Below, piece by piece: positions 36,307 to 45,130 of a stretch of 64,000 nt of DNA. Within the stretch, counting starts at the first letter, position 1; each line of letters starts with the position of its first letter. This stretch comes from Mucilaginibacter ginsenosidivorax. GTDB taxonomy: Bacteria > Bacteroidota > Bacteroidia > Sphingobacteriales > Sphingobacteriaceae. Both the position numbers and the translations under genes were made by a program. The stretch is taken from NCBI RefSeq assembly GCF_007971525.1, contig NZ_CP042437.1:6882001-6946000 (forward strand). The letters are read 5' to 3'. Under the pieces are notes generated by a model. That model worked only from the letters and a program-made list of their open reading frames with translations, had not been told where the DNA came from and made no database searches.

Positions 36307-38736
36307 TTAATAGACGTACTTAGCCTGTAATAGAGGAAAATTTGAGTACAGTTTAACAGTGGCATGAGTTCTTATCAGCCTTGCCCGGTGCACACCTTGT
36401 ATCAACTCACCTTCAACCTGTTCTAAATGCAACCGTTGTAACTCCGGGTTTTCAAATGTGGTGAACCAAAAACCACGCCCCTCGTAGATGACTTTCAGAT
36501 TTTTCATCGTATAGTCATTGCATTTTATATGTAACCTGTCTGCTAAGAATTGATAGTAGGTGGGGTGATAAGTCATCGTACCTACTACACAAAAATCTTT
36601 ACCGGAAAGTGTGTTGGAACCTGTTAAGCTACCGAAGTGTAACGTATCAACCGGATTGGCAAAATGTTTTTTGTAGCCAGTATGGGTAATGACGGGCATA
36701 CTGCCAACTTTCGCAGATACCTTATCATGGTAGTTGTCTAACCCCTTTTTTGAGCAACTTTTAGACGTGTCTTGTATAAGGGTGCCTTGAAGCTCAACGT
36801 TTGAAATATCAATAAATACTAACCTTTCACCAAATATTTTTTCATTTAGAGTTCTCGATGCAGTTGCGTCAAGAAATATCAGTTTTTTATCCGTTGGCAG
36901 TTTACTCAGATGGTTAACCTCATAATGAATAAACTCCCCGTCAAACATAAACCGGGACGATTGAAAGAACTTTAATACGTTGGTATCAAACCTATCCGCT
37001 CTTATCACCTCTTTCACTATGTCTAAATAATCAGTAAAGTTTGGGGTGGGATGTATCCCGGTCTCTTTCACCACCAGCACTTCTTCCAATTCGTCAACAA
37101 CGCAGCCCCGCAAGGTCAGGTGCATCTTAATAGAGGTTAGTTCCGCTACCGATGTCTTATGATGCTCAAAGATGGTATTGTATGCATTCTCATCAAAAAC
37201 ATAAGTATCATGGTTGAACGACTGATGTAGCAAACGTGTATGTGTGGTAAACACCGTCTTATCAGTACCGGCATCCTTGATAGCTTTGTTCTGTTTCAGA
37301 TATTCAATAGCAAAATTCATGTCCTCATAGTCCAAATGCCCGTCTTCAAAAAGTGACTTACCATTTGCCAAGTCTTTGATTCTAAAAAAAGCGTTCTCAT
37401 TCAGTCCTTTATTATAAAGGGCGTTTAAGAATACTTGTACTGGTTTACTGAATTTAGTCAACGCTTCCGGCGTGACTAACTTCTCGTCATCAGACAATTT
37501 AGACCAACTATATTGTTCATTTTTCAGGTTATTGTTGGGGAATGCTATTACTACACCTTTCTTATTTATAAAGTGTTGACTTTTGCCTAATCCCGGTGCT
37601 GCCTTGAATACGTAAACGGTGTTTCCCGTGTCAGCATTGGCTACATCAACCCATTTTTTCATCTCCTGTTCTGCTTCATCCAGCTTATAAATTCGTGGCT
37701 GATTTGTAGGGTCAACCTCAACCCTTCCTTTTTTGCGCAGCAACTCCGGGAAGGTTTGAAATTGGTTTTGTTGGTCATCACTATAGGGAGAATACTTACC
37801 GATTAAATAGGTGCGATAATGGCTTTGATTACGCAGATAAGAAATTTTTGAAAATTTTTCATCTGAATAGTTACCGTTCTTTCTAAGACACGCTTTATAA
37901 AGCTTTTCACCACCGTCTAACCGCATCAGGTTAGAAGCCATGCACATTAACTCAGTATCGTTTAGTTTACAGCCCAACAATGGTGTGCCACCTCCCTCGT
38001 AGAATGTCTTAAAAAGCTTGCATTCAAATAGGTCATCCAGCTTCCAATTATCAATAAGTTTCGGCTGCTTATCAGTTTCGTCACAGATTAGGGGAATATC
38101 GTTATTGCTATATCTATATAGTATAGAATTACCGTTATTTCCCGTTTTTTCAATTAAATTAATATTGAAACTTTTTCTTCCCTTGTTTCCAGCTTTGGCA
38201 TATTTTAATTCATTAGCTATACTGAAAACAGTTTCAGGCTTAAACGTAAATTCTAAATCCCCCCGGAATACTTTTTTATTAGTGCCGAGCCATATACGAG
38301 CTAAATCCTTGCAAGCAGCATCACTCAAAGAGTTGAAGATAATACTAAACGCTTTATTCAGGTCAGTAGCCATTTTAGGATGTCTAACCTCCCCATCACA
38401 TATAAAAATGATACGGTACCGAGGATTGGTATCTGTATGAGAATATGTAGGATAGCCTATATTATACGGCAATCCGTAATCTCTACATATAGCGTCAATC
38501 TCTGTCAGTGTTAGTGTACCGTCAAAGTCCAGCGCAAACATAGTTTGAGCCATAAAATTAGGTGTCTTGCGGCGGTCGCCGTCATACACTTGGGCAGTTA
38601 TTGGAGTTCCCTGCTCAATACATTCAATTAGTTTCTCTACCGATGTTTTGCAATGAGTAACCTTTATTTTTTTGTACTCATCGTCGGTGGGTTTTACGTG
38701 AAAAGATACTTCACTTTTGGAGTAAATTAAGTTCAC
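36307..38736 (-). CDS. Primase-helicase replication protein of the element
   Basis: An 809-residue protein with a GTG start at 38736. The N-terminal half looks like an archaeo-eukaryotic-type primase (BT4734/VirE-N-like): FALDFDG with Asp70/Asp72, then GYPTYSHTDTNPRYRIIF. Residues about 375-809 form a P-loop helicase: Walker A KAAPGLGKS (Lys385), VFTTHTRLLHQSF, VVDELEEVLV, LIFLDATASRT, and motif VI-like QGVHRARLIRTHATVKL. This fusion is typical of replication genes on satellites and integrated plasmid-like elements. It implies that the excised element replicates autonomously. The upstream 38728-38844 iterons and hairpin are the probable origin or control region. Confidence 0.75.
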   Translation of the reverse strand: MNLIYSKSEVSFHVKPTDDEYKKIKVTHCKTSVEKLIECIEQGTPITAQVYDGDRRKTPNFMAQTMFALDFDGTLTLTEIDAICRDYGLPYNIGYPTYSHTDTNPRYRIIFICDGEVRHPKMATDLNKAFSIIFNSLSDAACKDLARIWLGTNKKVFRGDLEFTFKPETVFSIANELKYAKAGNKGRKSFNINLIEKTGNNGNSILYRYSNNDIPLICDETDKQPKLIDNWKLDDLFECKLFKTFYEGGGTPLLGCKLNDTELMCMASNLMRLDGGEKLYKACLRKNGNYSDEKFSKISYLRNQSHYRTYLIGKYSPYSDDQQNQFQTFPELLRKKGRVEVDPTNQPRIYKLDEAEQEMKKWVDVANADTGNTVYVFKAAPGLGKSQHFINKKGVVIAFPNNNLKNEQYSWSKLSDDEKLVTPEALTKFSKPVQVFLNALYNKGLNENAFFRIKDLANGKSLFEDGHLDYEDMNFAIEYLKQNKAIKDAGTDKTVFTTHTRLLHQSFNHDTYVFDENAYNTIFEHHKTSVAELTSIKMHLTLRGCVVDELEEVLVVKETGIHPTPNFTDYLDIVKEVIRADRFDTNVLKFFQSSRFMFDGEFIHYEVNHLSKLPTDKKLIFLDATASRTLNEKIFGERLVFIDISNVELQGTLIQDTSKSCSKKGLDNYHDKVSAKVGSMPVITHTGYKKHFANPVDTLHFGSLTGSNTLSGKDFCVVGTMTYHPTYYQFLADRLHIKCNDYTMKNLKVIYEGRGFWFTTFENPELQRLHLEQVEGELIQGVHRARLIRTHATVKLYSNFPLLQAKYVY

Positions 38737-38844
38737 TGTTCATAAATCGCTGCTAAGTTCACTGTTAGGCTTCGATGAAGCGAAAGACGGCAGGTAGTAG
38801 CTTAGTGAACTTAACGAAGTGATGCTACTACCTTTGGTGCCGTC
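38728..38844. repeat. Iterons and long hairpin upstream of primase-helicase (candidate origin)
   Basis: TAAGTTCACTGTT occurs at 38728-38740 and 38754-38766, and its inverse AGTGAACTTA at 38804-38813. A long hairpin is formed by GACGGCAGGTAGTAGC (38786-38801) pairing with GCTACTACC (38824-38832) and, after a 5-base bulge, TGCCGTC (38838-38844). The inverted iteron lies in its loop. The first iteron covers the GTG start, so binding could also repress translation or transcription. Confidence 0.55.
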
Positions 38845-38982
38845 TCTCTTATAAATACTTTAAAAATTAGTTTTTATAGGAAAAAGGTTAAACTTTTTTC
38901 ACACTGCAAACTTAAATCAAATAAAAAAAAATGCCAGTTTTTGTTTATAACAAGCTTTAAATAAACAACTAAAAATGTTTAT

Positions 38983-39237
38983 TTAAAGTTCTTCTTTAGG
39001 TAAGAAAATACACGGGCTGCACTCAAAAGCCTTACCTAATTTAATTAAATGGGCGATATTAAACTTTGCCCTGTGATTGGGGTTCTCAATTTCTGAATAA
39101 AAACCATCTGATAGGTCAAGCTTAGTTGCAAGTACCGATTGTGTCCAGTTTCGTTGTAGGCGCATTTCTTTGACACGTGCAACAATGTACAGGTCTAAGT
39201 CGGTTTTCTTCTTATCCGATTTTTGCTTCGCCATCAA
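38983..39237 (-). CDS. XRE-family helix-turn-helix regulator
   Basis: An 84-residue protein with a basic N-terminus and one HTH_3 domain: VARVKEMRLQRNWTQSVLAT, KLDLSDGFYSEIENP, then LIKLGKAFECSPCIFLP. The size fits an element-borne repressor. It is divergent from the zinc-ribbon/SPFH operon (98 bases to 39336) and upstream of the primase-helicase in the same direction. It is therefore placed to control both replication and cargo. Two ATGs (39237, 39234) open the gene. Confidence 0.85.
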   Translation of the reverse strand: MMAKQKSDKKKTDLDLYIVARVKEMRLQRNWTQSVLATKLDLSDGFYSEIENPNHRAKFNIAHLIKLGKAFECSPCIFLPKEEL

Positions 39238-39335
39238 TGCGGAAAGGTCACATTATGCTTGCAAACGTCAATAAGTACATGTACTTTGAAATATCACTTT
39301 TTTTTAATACATTCGTCCTACTCAAAACTTTATTC

Positions 39336-39794
39336 ATGCATTCCAAACATTGTGCAAACTGCGGAAATGATAATGACCCTATCTTAACCAACTGTATTTT
39401 TTGCAAGTCTCCATTGCCTGTAATCGACATACAATCACTTTCAAATGAAACATTGGTTATGAATGCGGGGCAATGGATTGGTAAACTAAAAGATGGCTTT
39501 TATACTGTCACTTTTGTAAATCCAAATTCGATGTTAGGCAGCACTACCACTGCCGTAAGAAAGGCAGAGATTCAAGGATATGCCTTACAGTATCTTTCAT
39601 TAATACAAGTCAGGGCTATATCCAATTTAAACTTAAATGCCATTTACGCCGACCTGAAAAGTCAGTATGACATCGGTGTAGCATCGTCTGATAAACCTAC
39701 CCGTACACTTAAAAAATTAGGGCTGTATTGCTTAATTGGCTTTTTATTGATAGCCATTTTAATAGTTATTCAAATTTTATCCTATCGTAAATAA
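39336..39794 (+). CDS. Zinc-ribbon membrane protein (YdjG-like), copy 1
   Basis: I chose ATG 39336 because the protein then starts with a zinc ribbon, as its paralogue does (MHSKHCANCGNDNDPILTNC, then IFCK, a Cx2C-x10-Cx2C layout). An in-frame ATG at 39177 lies within the divergent regulator gene. The middle domain (ETLVMNAGQWIGKLKDGFYT, AEIQGYALQYLSLIQVRAIS) is shared with the next gene. The C-terminus is one membrane helix (LYCLIGFLLIAILIVIQILS). Length is 152 residues. Zinc-ribbon membrane proteins partner SPFH proteins in the Bacillus ydjFGHI membrane-stress operon. A similar partnership with 40222 is inferred. Confidence 0.7.
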   Translation: MHSKHCANCGNDNDPILTNCIFCKSPLPVIDIQSLSNETLVMNAGQWIGKLKDGFYTVTFVNPNSMLGSTTTAVRKAEIQGYALQYLSLIQVRAISNLNLNAIYADLKSQYDIGVASSDKPTRTLKKLGLYCLIGFLLIAILIVIQILSYRK

Positions 39795-39802
39795 TATTAT
39801 AA

Positions 39803-40222
39803 ATGCATACAAAACATTGTAACGGGTGCGGCAACGATAACGACCCTATACTAACCAACTGTATTTTTTGTAAATCGGCATTGCCAATTATCGACCTTGA
39901 TTCAATACCTAATGAAGTGTTGGTAATGAATGCCGCAGAATGGGTAGGTAAAATGAGGGAAGGGTGGTACACCGCTAAAGCACCTAACGCACGTCCCCGG
40001 ATGGTCATCAAAGGTGAAATTCAAGGCAACGCTTTACGCTACTTATCCTTATTGGAAATACGAGCCAGCACCAACATCAACCTTGTTAACACTATTAACA
40101 ATCTCAGGGCTGACTACAACAAATACGAGAAGAAAATGCCAAGTAATCAAAAAATGGCACTTGGGTTTTTCCTGTTACTTGTGGCAATGCTTTTATCATT
40201 ATTCATTAGACAGTTTATATAA
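39803..40222 (+). CDS. Zinc-ribbon membrane protein (YdjG-like), copy 2
   Basis: A 139-residue paralogue of the preceding gene, eight bases downstream. The zinc ribbon (HCNGCGNDNDPILTNCIFCK) and middle domain (EVLVMNAAEWVGKMREGWYT, GEIQGNALRYLSLLEIRAST) match closely. The C-terminal membrane helix is MALGFFLLLVAMLLSLFIRQ. The tandem copies differ most in the linker before the helix. Its stop overlaps the SPFH start (TAATG at 40220-40224), which implies coupled translation and a stoichiometric complex. Confidence 0.72.
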   Translation: MHTKHCNGCGNDNDPILTNCIFCKSALPIIDLDSIPNEVLVMNAAEWVGKMREGWYTAKAPNARPRMVIKGEIQGNALRYLSLLEIRASTNINLVNTINNLRADYNKYEKKMPSNQKMALGFFLLLVAMLLSLFIRQFI

Positions 40223-41331
40223 TGGCGTTAATAGATGTAGTTAAGTATAATGGTAACCATACTGATTTTGTATGGAAGTTCCCTACCGAAGATTTGAGGT
40301 TTGGTTCTCAATTAATAGTAAATAATGCCCAAAGTGCATTCTTTGTTAAGAACGGTCAAGTTTTGGATGAGTTTACAGAAGGGCGGTACACGCTAAAGTC
40401 CGGCAATATTCCCCTGCTGAACAGACTGATAAATCTGCCGTTTGGGGGTAACTCTCCTTTTGCTGCCGAGGTATGGTACGTAAACAGAATTACCAAGTTA
40501 GATAACCGTTGGGGTACTGTCCAGTCTATCAACCTCGAAGACCCTTTATACAACATCGTTGTACCGGTAAGAGCGTTCGGTCAATATGGATTCAGGATAG
40601 TTGATACAAGGGCATTCCTTACTACCATAGTCGGTACAGCTAAACTGTTTAACTCTTTGCAAATCACGGAGTATTTTACTGGCAAGGTACTTAGTTCAAT
40701 TACGACAGCTTTATCAAAAGCTATAGTAAAAGATAAGATTTCGTTGTTACAAGTCGGGGCTTATCAAGACGTGCTATCTGAATATTGCGAAAAGGAAATC
40801 AACAAGGAGTTTATTAAGTATGGGATAGAAATAGTAAACTTCTTCTTTGTAAGCATCAACATCCCGGATACTGACCCTTCGTTTATAAAACTGAAAGAAG
40901 CTAAGGAGTTTGCAATGCGTATCAATGTTATCGGCAAAGACATGTATCAGATGGATAGAACGTTTGACGTGTTGGAAATTACAGCCGGTAACGAAGGTGC
41001 AGGAAGTTTTACCAGTGCTGGCTTAGGGTTAGGTGCTGGTTTAGGCATGGGTGGTGTATTCAAAAATCAGTTTTCAGGATTGAGCGGCGTTTTAAGCGAC
41101 CCGCAAGCTGTACCACCCACGCCGGTAAGCAATCCGATATATTTCGTGATAGACGGTAAGCAGAGTGACCCGTATAACCCGGAAATGATACCCGACCTGA
41201 TTAGCAATAACAAGGTCACCGAAAATACACTTACATGGATGAAGGGTTTATCAGGTTGGTTACCCGCCAAAGATATTGATACCCTAAAAGGATTGTTTGA
41301 ACATACACCACCCCCTATACCCGGAGCATGA
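40222..41331 (+). CDS. SPFH-domain protein with C-terminal GYF_2 domain (YdjI-like)
   Basis: A 369-residue protein similar to the YdjI / 'virion core protein' SPFH group. It opens IDVVKYNGNHTDFVWKFPTE. The SPFH core spans about residues 30-230 (SAFFVKNGQVLDEFTEGRYT, YFTGKVLSSITTALSKAIVK, YGIEIVNFFFVSINIP). A glycine-rich segment (GLGLGAGLGMGGVF) links to a GYF_2 domain (PIYFVIDGKQSDPYN, WMKGLSGWLPAKDI). SPFH proteins oligomerise on membranes and organise microdomains; GYF_2 domains bind proline-rich or membrane partners. With the zinc-ribbon membrane proteins it probably forms a membrane-associated assembly. The stop overlaps the next start by 4 bases (ATGA). Confidence 0.85.
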   Translation: MALIDVVKYNGNHTDFVWKFPTEDLRFGSQLIVNNAQSAFFVKNGQVLDEFTEGRYTLKSGNIPLLNRLINLPFGGNSPFAAEVWYVNRITKLDNRWGTVQSINLEDPLYNIVVPVRAFGQYGFRIVDTRAFLTTIVGTAKLFNSLQITEYFTGKVLSSITTALSKAIVKDKISLLQVGAYQDVLSEYCEKEINKEFIKYGIEIVNFFFVSINIPDTDPSFIKLKEAKEFAMRINVIGKDMYQMDRTFDVLEITAGNEGAGSFTSAGLGLGAGLGMGGVFKNQFSGLSGVLSDPQAVPPTPVSNPIYFVIDGKQSDPYNPEMIPDLISNNKVTENTLTWMKGLSGWLPAKDIDTLKGLFEHTPPPIPGA

Positions 41332-41669
41332 AAAAAATTATAATTTTAGCCTATGCATCACTGATGCTGCTTACATTATTAGGTTGTTTATTGTTTACTG
41401 TTTTCCGGGGCTACAATGCCTTATTTTGTGAGCTAAGCTTACTTATATCAATGAGCGTATCTTTATCAATCGTAAGCTTTAAAATAGACCCGGTTTACAA
41501 AATTTCAATGGTTATCGGCGCAACAATTTTGGCGGCAGTAAGCTACCTAATCTCAATGTTTATGCCTAATAGCTTAACAAACAACGTAGCCCTGTTTATT
41601 CAGGCGGTAATAATAATAGTTGAAGTACTGGCGCTGGCCAGCGCCAGGTACTTCACGAGGTTCGCCTAA
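41328..41669 (+). CDS. Small four-helix membrane protein of the SPFH operon
   Basis: A 113-residue protein that is almost entirely membrane helices (IIILAYASLMLLTLLGCLLF, LLISMSVSLSIVSF, ISMVIGATILAAVSYLISMF, VALFIQAVIIIVEVLALASA). The 4-base overlap with the SPFH stop implies translational coupling. No family is recognised. The position suggests a membrane anchor or pore subunit that acts with the SPFH and zinc-ribbon proteins; this is inferred only from context. Confidence 0.7.
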   Translation: MKKIIILAYASLMLLTLLGCLLFTVFRGYNALFCELSLLISMSVSLSIVSFKIDPVYKISMVIGATILAAVSYLISMFMPNSLTNNVALFIQAVIIIVEVLALASARYFTRFA

Positions 41670-41683
41670 ATAGTATAACGCCT

Positions 41684-42019
41684 ATGTATCCAGTAACGTA
41701 TAGATTGACCCTCTATAATACAAAGAGGTTTGATGAGTTCCTGACTTATGATTTTGCTGAATTGCCGGTATCCGGGGACACTATTGAAGTTTGCGAAGGT
41801 TACCTGTTTGAAGTCAGAAGCCGAAGTTTTAAGCCCCGGAATGGTAAAATAATCTCAGTACGCCTTCACGGCGAAATGCTTAATGGTGACGAGAAAGAAC
41901 AACATAGTTGGGAAAAACTAAAAAGCAAGATTCTTGACCAACGGGAAGGTATAAGACGTAACCGGGAGGGTATGGTTGAGCATCGGGAGTTTACCGGATT
42001 CCCTGATAAATTAGAGTAA
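41684..42019 (+). CDS. Unknown 111-residue soluble protein ending the SPFH operon
   Basis: It starts 14 bases after the membrane protein and runs in the same direction. A compact beta-rich N-terminal part (MYPVTYRLTLYNTKRFDEFL, GDTIEVCEGYLFEVRSRSFK, GKIISVRLHGEML) is followed by a charged helix. I do not recognise the family. There is no signal peptide or membrane helix. A gap of 215 bases follows before the next gene, so this is probably the last gene of the operon. Confidence 0.6.
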   Translation: MYPVTYRLTLYNTKRFDEFLTYDFAELPVSGDTIEVCEGYLFEVRSRSFKPRNGKIISVRLHGEMLNGDEKEQHSWEKLKSKILDQREGIRRNREGMVEHREFTGFPDKLE

Positions 42020-42234
42020 TGACCCAACTTTTAACATGTTCCAAAACCCGCTTTTAAACCTCCCATAACGGCATTTAACTCTCCCTTTAAGAACGTAATT
42101 AACCGTCATTTTAACATTTATATCTTTAATCTGATACCTAATTAGGCAGAATTAGCCCAACTAAGAAGGTGCAGGTGACTTAATCCGACAATTATCTAAT
42201 TAATTAGATTTGAAAATTTTTCAAAGCCTATGTT

Positions 42235-42990
42235 ATGGCAAAAAAAACGATTCTCCATATCCCTCATTCATCTACTGAAATTCCTGATTTAACTGGCTAC
42301 TTAGTGAGTAATAACGAGTTGGAAAAGGAGAAATTACTATTAACAGACTGGTACACTGATGACCTTTTTTCTTTACCGGATTCAGTAAGGGTTATCGCTA
42401 ATTTCAGCAGGGTATTTTGTGATGTGGAAAGGTTTGCTAATGATGAAGATGAAGTGATGGCGGGTGTGGGAATGGGCGTTACGTACACTGCTACCGATGA
42501 CGGCAATCGACTTCGGGAAGTATCATCTGAGTTGAAAGCTAAGATATTGAGGGATTATTACAACCCACATCATTTAAAACTAAACGCCGCCGTAGCCGAA
42601 GAACTTTCAACCAGTGGCGAAGCCCTAATAATTGATTGCCATTCGTTCAGCAATGAGCCATTTAAACGGGATATAAACCAAGATACGCCCCGCCCTGACT
42701 TCTGCATTGGCATAGATGATTATCATACACCACGGAGGTTGTATAAGCTTGCAGCCATCGGTTTAAAGATGCTTGGCTATAATGTAAAATTAAATACTCC
42801 TTATTCCGGCTCAATCGTACCAACAAAGTTTTATCGTAAGAATAAAAGAGTGCTGTCAATCATGATTGAAGTTAACAGGGATTTATACCTTATCCCCGGC
42901 ACCAACTTAAAAAGTGAGGGATACGATAAGTTGAAATCAAATATCCAAGGGTTACTAAAATTCATTAGTAGTAACTATGATAATAAATAG
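42235..42990 (+). CDS. N-formylglutamate amidohydrolase-family protein
   Basis: A 251-residue protein with the family's features: ILHIPHSSTEIP at the N-terminus, VFCDVERFANDEDEV, DCHSFSNEP and SIMIEVNRDLYLIP. The conserved His, Asp/Glu and Arg residues expected for the zinc-dependent peptidase-like fold appear to be present. Classical members hydrolyse N-formylglutamate in histidine breakdown. Presence on a mobile element beside nucleases suggests a repurposed amidohydrolase, perhaps acting on a modified amino acid, peptide or peptidoglycan. That role is speculative. It has its own upstream gap of 215 bases. Confidence 0.82.
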   Translation: MAKKTILHIPHSSTEIPDLTGYLVSNNELEKEKLLLTDWYTDDLFSLPDSVRVIANFSRVFCDVERFANDEDEVMAGVGMGVTYTATDDGNRLREVSSELKAKILRDYYNPHHLKLNAAVAEELSTSGEALIIDCHSFSNEPFKRDINQDTPRPDFCIGIDDYHTPRRLYKLAAIGLKMLGYNVKLNTPYSGSIVPTKFYRKNKRVLSIMIEVNRDLYLIPGTNLKSEGYDKLKSNIQGLLKFISSNYDNK

Positions 42991-43050
42991 GTACTATCTT
43001 TACAGAAGGTGATTAACCTTAACCTAATAGACCAGTTAAATATTTAACTC

Positions 43051-43311
43051 ATGCCAATACCTGACAATATAACTCGTGAACACATCTTTCAAGCTATGCT
43101 TAAAATTAAGAGAGAAGGTGTCCCTGCAAAAAGAGGTGCAAGAGAATGGGCGTTGCAGTACGAAGGAGAAGACTACCCATGTAAACTACTTATATCATGG
43201 GGCAACCTTTACATAAACGGCGTTGAACTTAATCCTGACCCCAATAACTTTACCACCTATATGGCACAAGATTATTTAAGGGCATTAGATTTTGAGGTTG
43301 TAGCAGTTTAG
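43051..43311 (+). CDS. Stand-alone ScoMcrA-like N-terminal head-domain protein
   Basis: An 86-residue protein. The pattern IPDNITREHIFQAMLKI, REGVPAKRGAREWALQYEGE, DYPCKLLISWGNLYINGVEL, then FLRALGF-like (YLRALDFEVV) matches, from memory, the N-terminal head domain found on ScoMcrA-type modification-dependent HNH endonucleases. Here it stands alone without nuclease or sulphur-binding domains. It precedes a coiled-coil membrane protein, a PD-(D/E)XK nuclease and a GmrSD-like protein, so it may act as a DNA-recognition or specificity subunit. The domain call should be checked with a profile search. Confidence 0.55.
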   Translation: MPIPDNITREHIFQAMLKIKREGVPAKRGAREWALQYEGEDYPCKLLISWGNLYINGVELNPDPNNFTTYMAQDYLRALDFEVVAV

Positions 43312-43348
43312 ATTCATTAAACTTTCAGGCATATCAAAAACATATACA

Positions 43349-43975
43349 ATGTCATTTAACTGGATTTCAGATTTGGTAGTCCCGGTACTTGTCGGCGGTG
43401 GCGCAACTACTACGGTCGGTCTGTTTTTTAAAAGCTATATCGAAAAGGGTGTTGAACACAAATTCAATATCAAGTTGGAAGAATATAAAGCCGAATTAGG
43501 AAAAAAAGGTACCGGGTACCAAATTGAATTGTCAGAATTTGCTAAGAAAAAATTTGAGTACGTTATTCAGCTTTACACTAAAGTATTAGAACTACAAACG
43601 AGGCACTTGAACCTGATTGAAAAGTTAGGGGAAAATTTCAGGACAGTTGAAGAAGTAACTAAAAACTTTGATGCCAATCTTGCCTTTCTAAGGAGCCTTG
43701 AAGATTTAAACCGGCTTACTTCGTTAGTAGTTGACAAAACAGTAACACAAGCGGTAAGAGAGTTCAGCAATTTGAATTTTCATATATTTTTGTTAGCTGC
43801 GGAGGTTTACAAATATTCAGTTGCTCAAAAATTTGAAGACCAAAGACAGTTCAATGACTACACCAATGAAACCAATGAGCGACACAAAACTGAATGTCAA
43901 GCAGTCATCAAAAAATATGATGGGTTACTTGAAAAAGTACGCATAGAGTTAGGAGCGGTTTTAAAAATTGAATAA
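43349..43975 (+). CDS. Coiled-coil protein with N-terminal membrane helix, unknown function
   Basis: A 208-residue protein. Residues about 8-30 are hydrophobic and glycine-rich (LVVPVLVGGGATTTVGLFF), then KSYIEKGVEHKFNIKLEEYK starts a long helical region with heptad character (to about 200). N-terminal single helices followed by a charged coiled coil starting YIEKxxEHKF occur in many hypothetical proteins near defence genes. No enzyme motif is visible. It lies 37 bases after the ScoMcrA-head-like gene and 87 bases before the nuclease, in the same direction. Confidence 0.6.
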   Translation: MSFNWISDLVVPVLVGGGATTTVGLFFKSYIEKGVEHKFNIKLEEYKAELGKKGTGYQIELSEFAKKKFEYVIQLYTKVLELQTRHLNLIEKLGENFRTVEEVTKNFDANLAFLRSLEDLNRLTSLVVDKTVTQAVREFSNLNFHIFLLAAEVYKYSVAQKFEDQRQFNDYTNETNERHKTECQAVIKKYDGLLEKVRIELGAVLKIE

Positions 43976-44062
43976 CTCTTAGCCAGAAAATATTTACTTT
44001 CGCCACTGTTGCTCAATACCGTATAATAGGTTACGGTATCCAAAGCTAAACCATCACACATA

Positions 44063-45082
44063 ATGAAACCTAATATCTTTGACCTTGCTACTAAGGAATT
44101 ATCACAAGATGCCTTTCTTACTTGGTTACTTAGTTACGCAGACCCCGCCAATGCTGCTTACGATAGCAAGCTAAATCAATGTGCGCAGCAGTTAGTAAAC
44201 GAATTAATAAGCACCCACGTAAATAATTTTGATGGGATAATAACTACTGTTAGAGCAGGCAGGCAATGGAATAATGTTGACGTATGGGTAGAAGTTAACA
44301 ACACCTACTTCATTATAATTGAAGATAAGACGACAACAGGGCAGCATTCAAACCAGCTAACACGTTACAAAGAAATTGCTACTGACTGGTGTTTACAAAA
44401 CAACTACACCTCGCCTGTCTGCGTTTATATAAAGACAGGAAACGAATCGCTTCACAGCCTAAGGCACGTTAAAGAGGCAGGATTCAGCATCTATAATAGG
44501 AAGCACTTAGTTAAGTTGCTAAACAGTCACCCTGAAATTACCAACGATATTTTTACCGATTTTAAGCAACGGTTGCTTAGATTGGAAGCCGAAAACAATC
44601 AATTTCTTACTAAGGTGCTTGGCGATTGGGGCGGTGTAGATTGGCAGGGATTCTTTCAATACATAGAGAGAGAAATGAGTATAGTTGCATGGAACTATGT
44701 AAATAATCCTGCCGGTGGCTTTTGGTGCGCCGTACTGAATTGGGACTACTGGAACGACTTATATCCGGTTTACGTGCAACTTGAAGAAGGTAAGTTATGC
44801 TTTAAAATCTCTACTGACCCGGAAGAGCCAGTAGAGATGCCCCCTAACGTTTCAAGGGGGCAAATCAGAAACGAACTACACGCCATGTTGATGCAAAAAG
44901 CCAAAGATAACGACGTTAAAAACATAAGAAAACCTGACAGATTCGGCAGCGGTAACTACATGACCGTAGCTATCGTTGATAAACATAACTGGCTTGGTTC
45001 AAAAGATTCAATTATCAATCCTGCGGAAGTTATCAATACACTGACCTTGTATAGAAGTTTTCTAAAAAAAGCAATACAGTAA
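44063..45082 (+). CDS. PD-(D/E)XK-family nuclease (PDDEXK_4-like)
   Basis: A 339-residue protein. It starts with the family phrase NIFDLATKELSQDAFLTWLL, and the catalytic core is NVDVWVEV (Asp73) with FIIIEDKTTTGQHSNQLTRY (Glu87, Lys89). This D-x(13)-E-x-K arrangement is the PD-(D/E)XK signature. The C-terminal ~150 residues (WQGFFQYIEREMSIVAWNYV onward) are of unknown fold. Relatives are found near restriction and abortive-infection genes. Metal-dependent DNA cleavage is expected. It is followed 48 bases later by the GmrSD-like gene, suggesting a joint module. Confidence 0.82.
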   Translation: MKPNIFDLATKELSQDAFLTWLLSYADPANAAYDSKLNQCAQQLVNELISTHVNNFDGIITTVRAGRQWNNVDVWVEVNNTYFIIIEDKTTTGQHSNQLTRYKEIATDWCLQNNYTSPVCVYIKTGNESLHSLRHVKEAGFSIYNRKHLVKLLNSHPEITNDIFTDFKQRLLRLEAENNQFLTKVLGDWGGVDWQGFFQYIEREMSIVAWNYVNNPAGGFWCAVLNWDYWNDLYPVYVQLEEGKLCFKISTDPEEPVEMPPNVSRGQIRNELHAMLMQKAKDNDVKNIRKPDRFGSGNYMTVAIVDKHNWLGSKDSIINPAEVINTLTLYRSFLKKAIQ

Positions 45083-45130
45083 TTATATAACCTAATAAAA
45101 TCTTAAACTAAACCACATTAGAATTAGAAC

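Noticed and set aside
39177..39335. Long N-terminus for the first zinc-ribbon protein
   Set aside because: It overlaps the divergent XRE gene and lacks similarity to the paralogue, which starts directly with the zinc ribbon.
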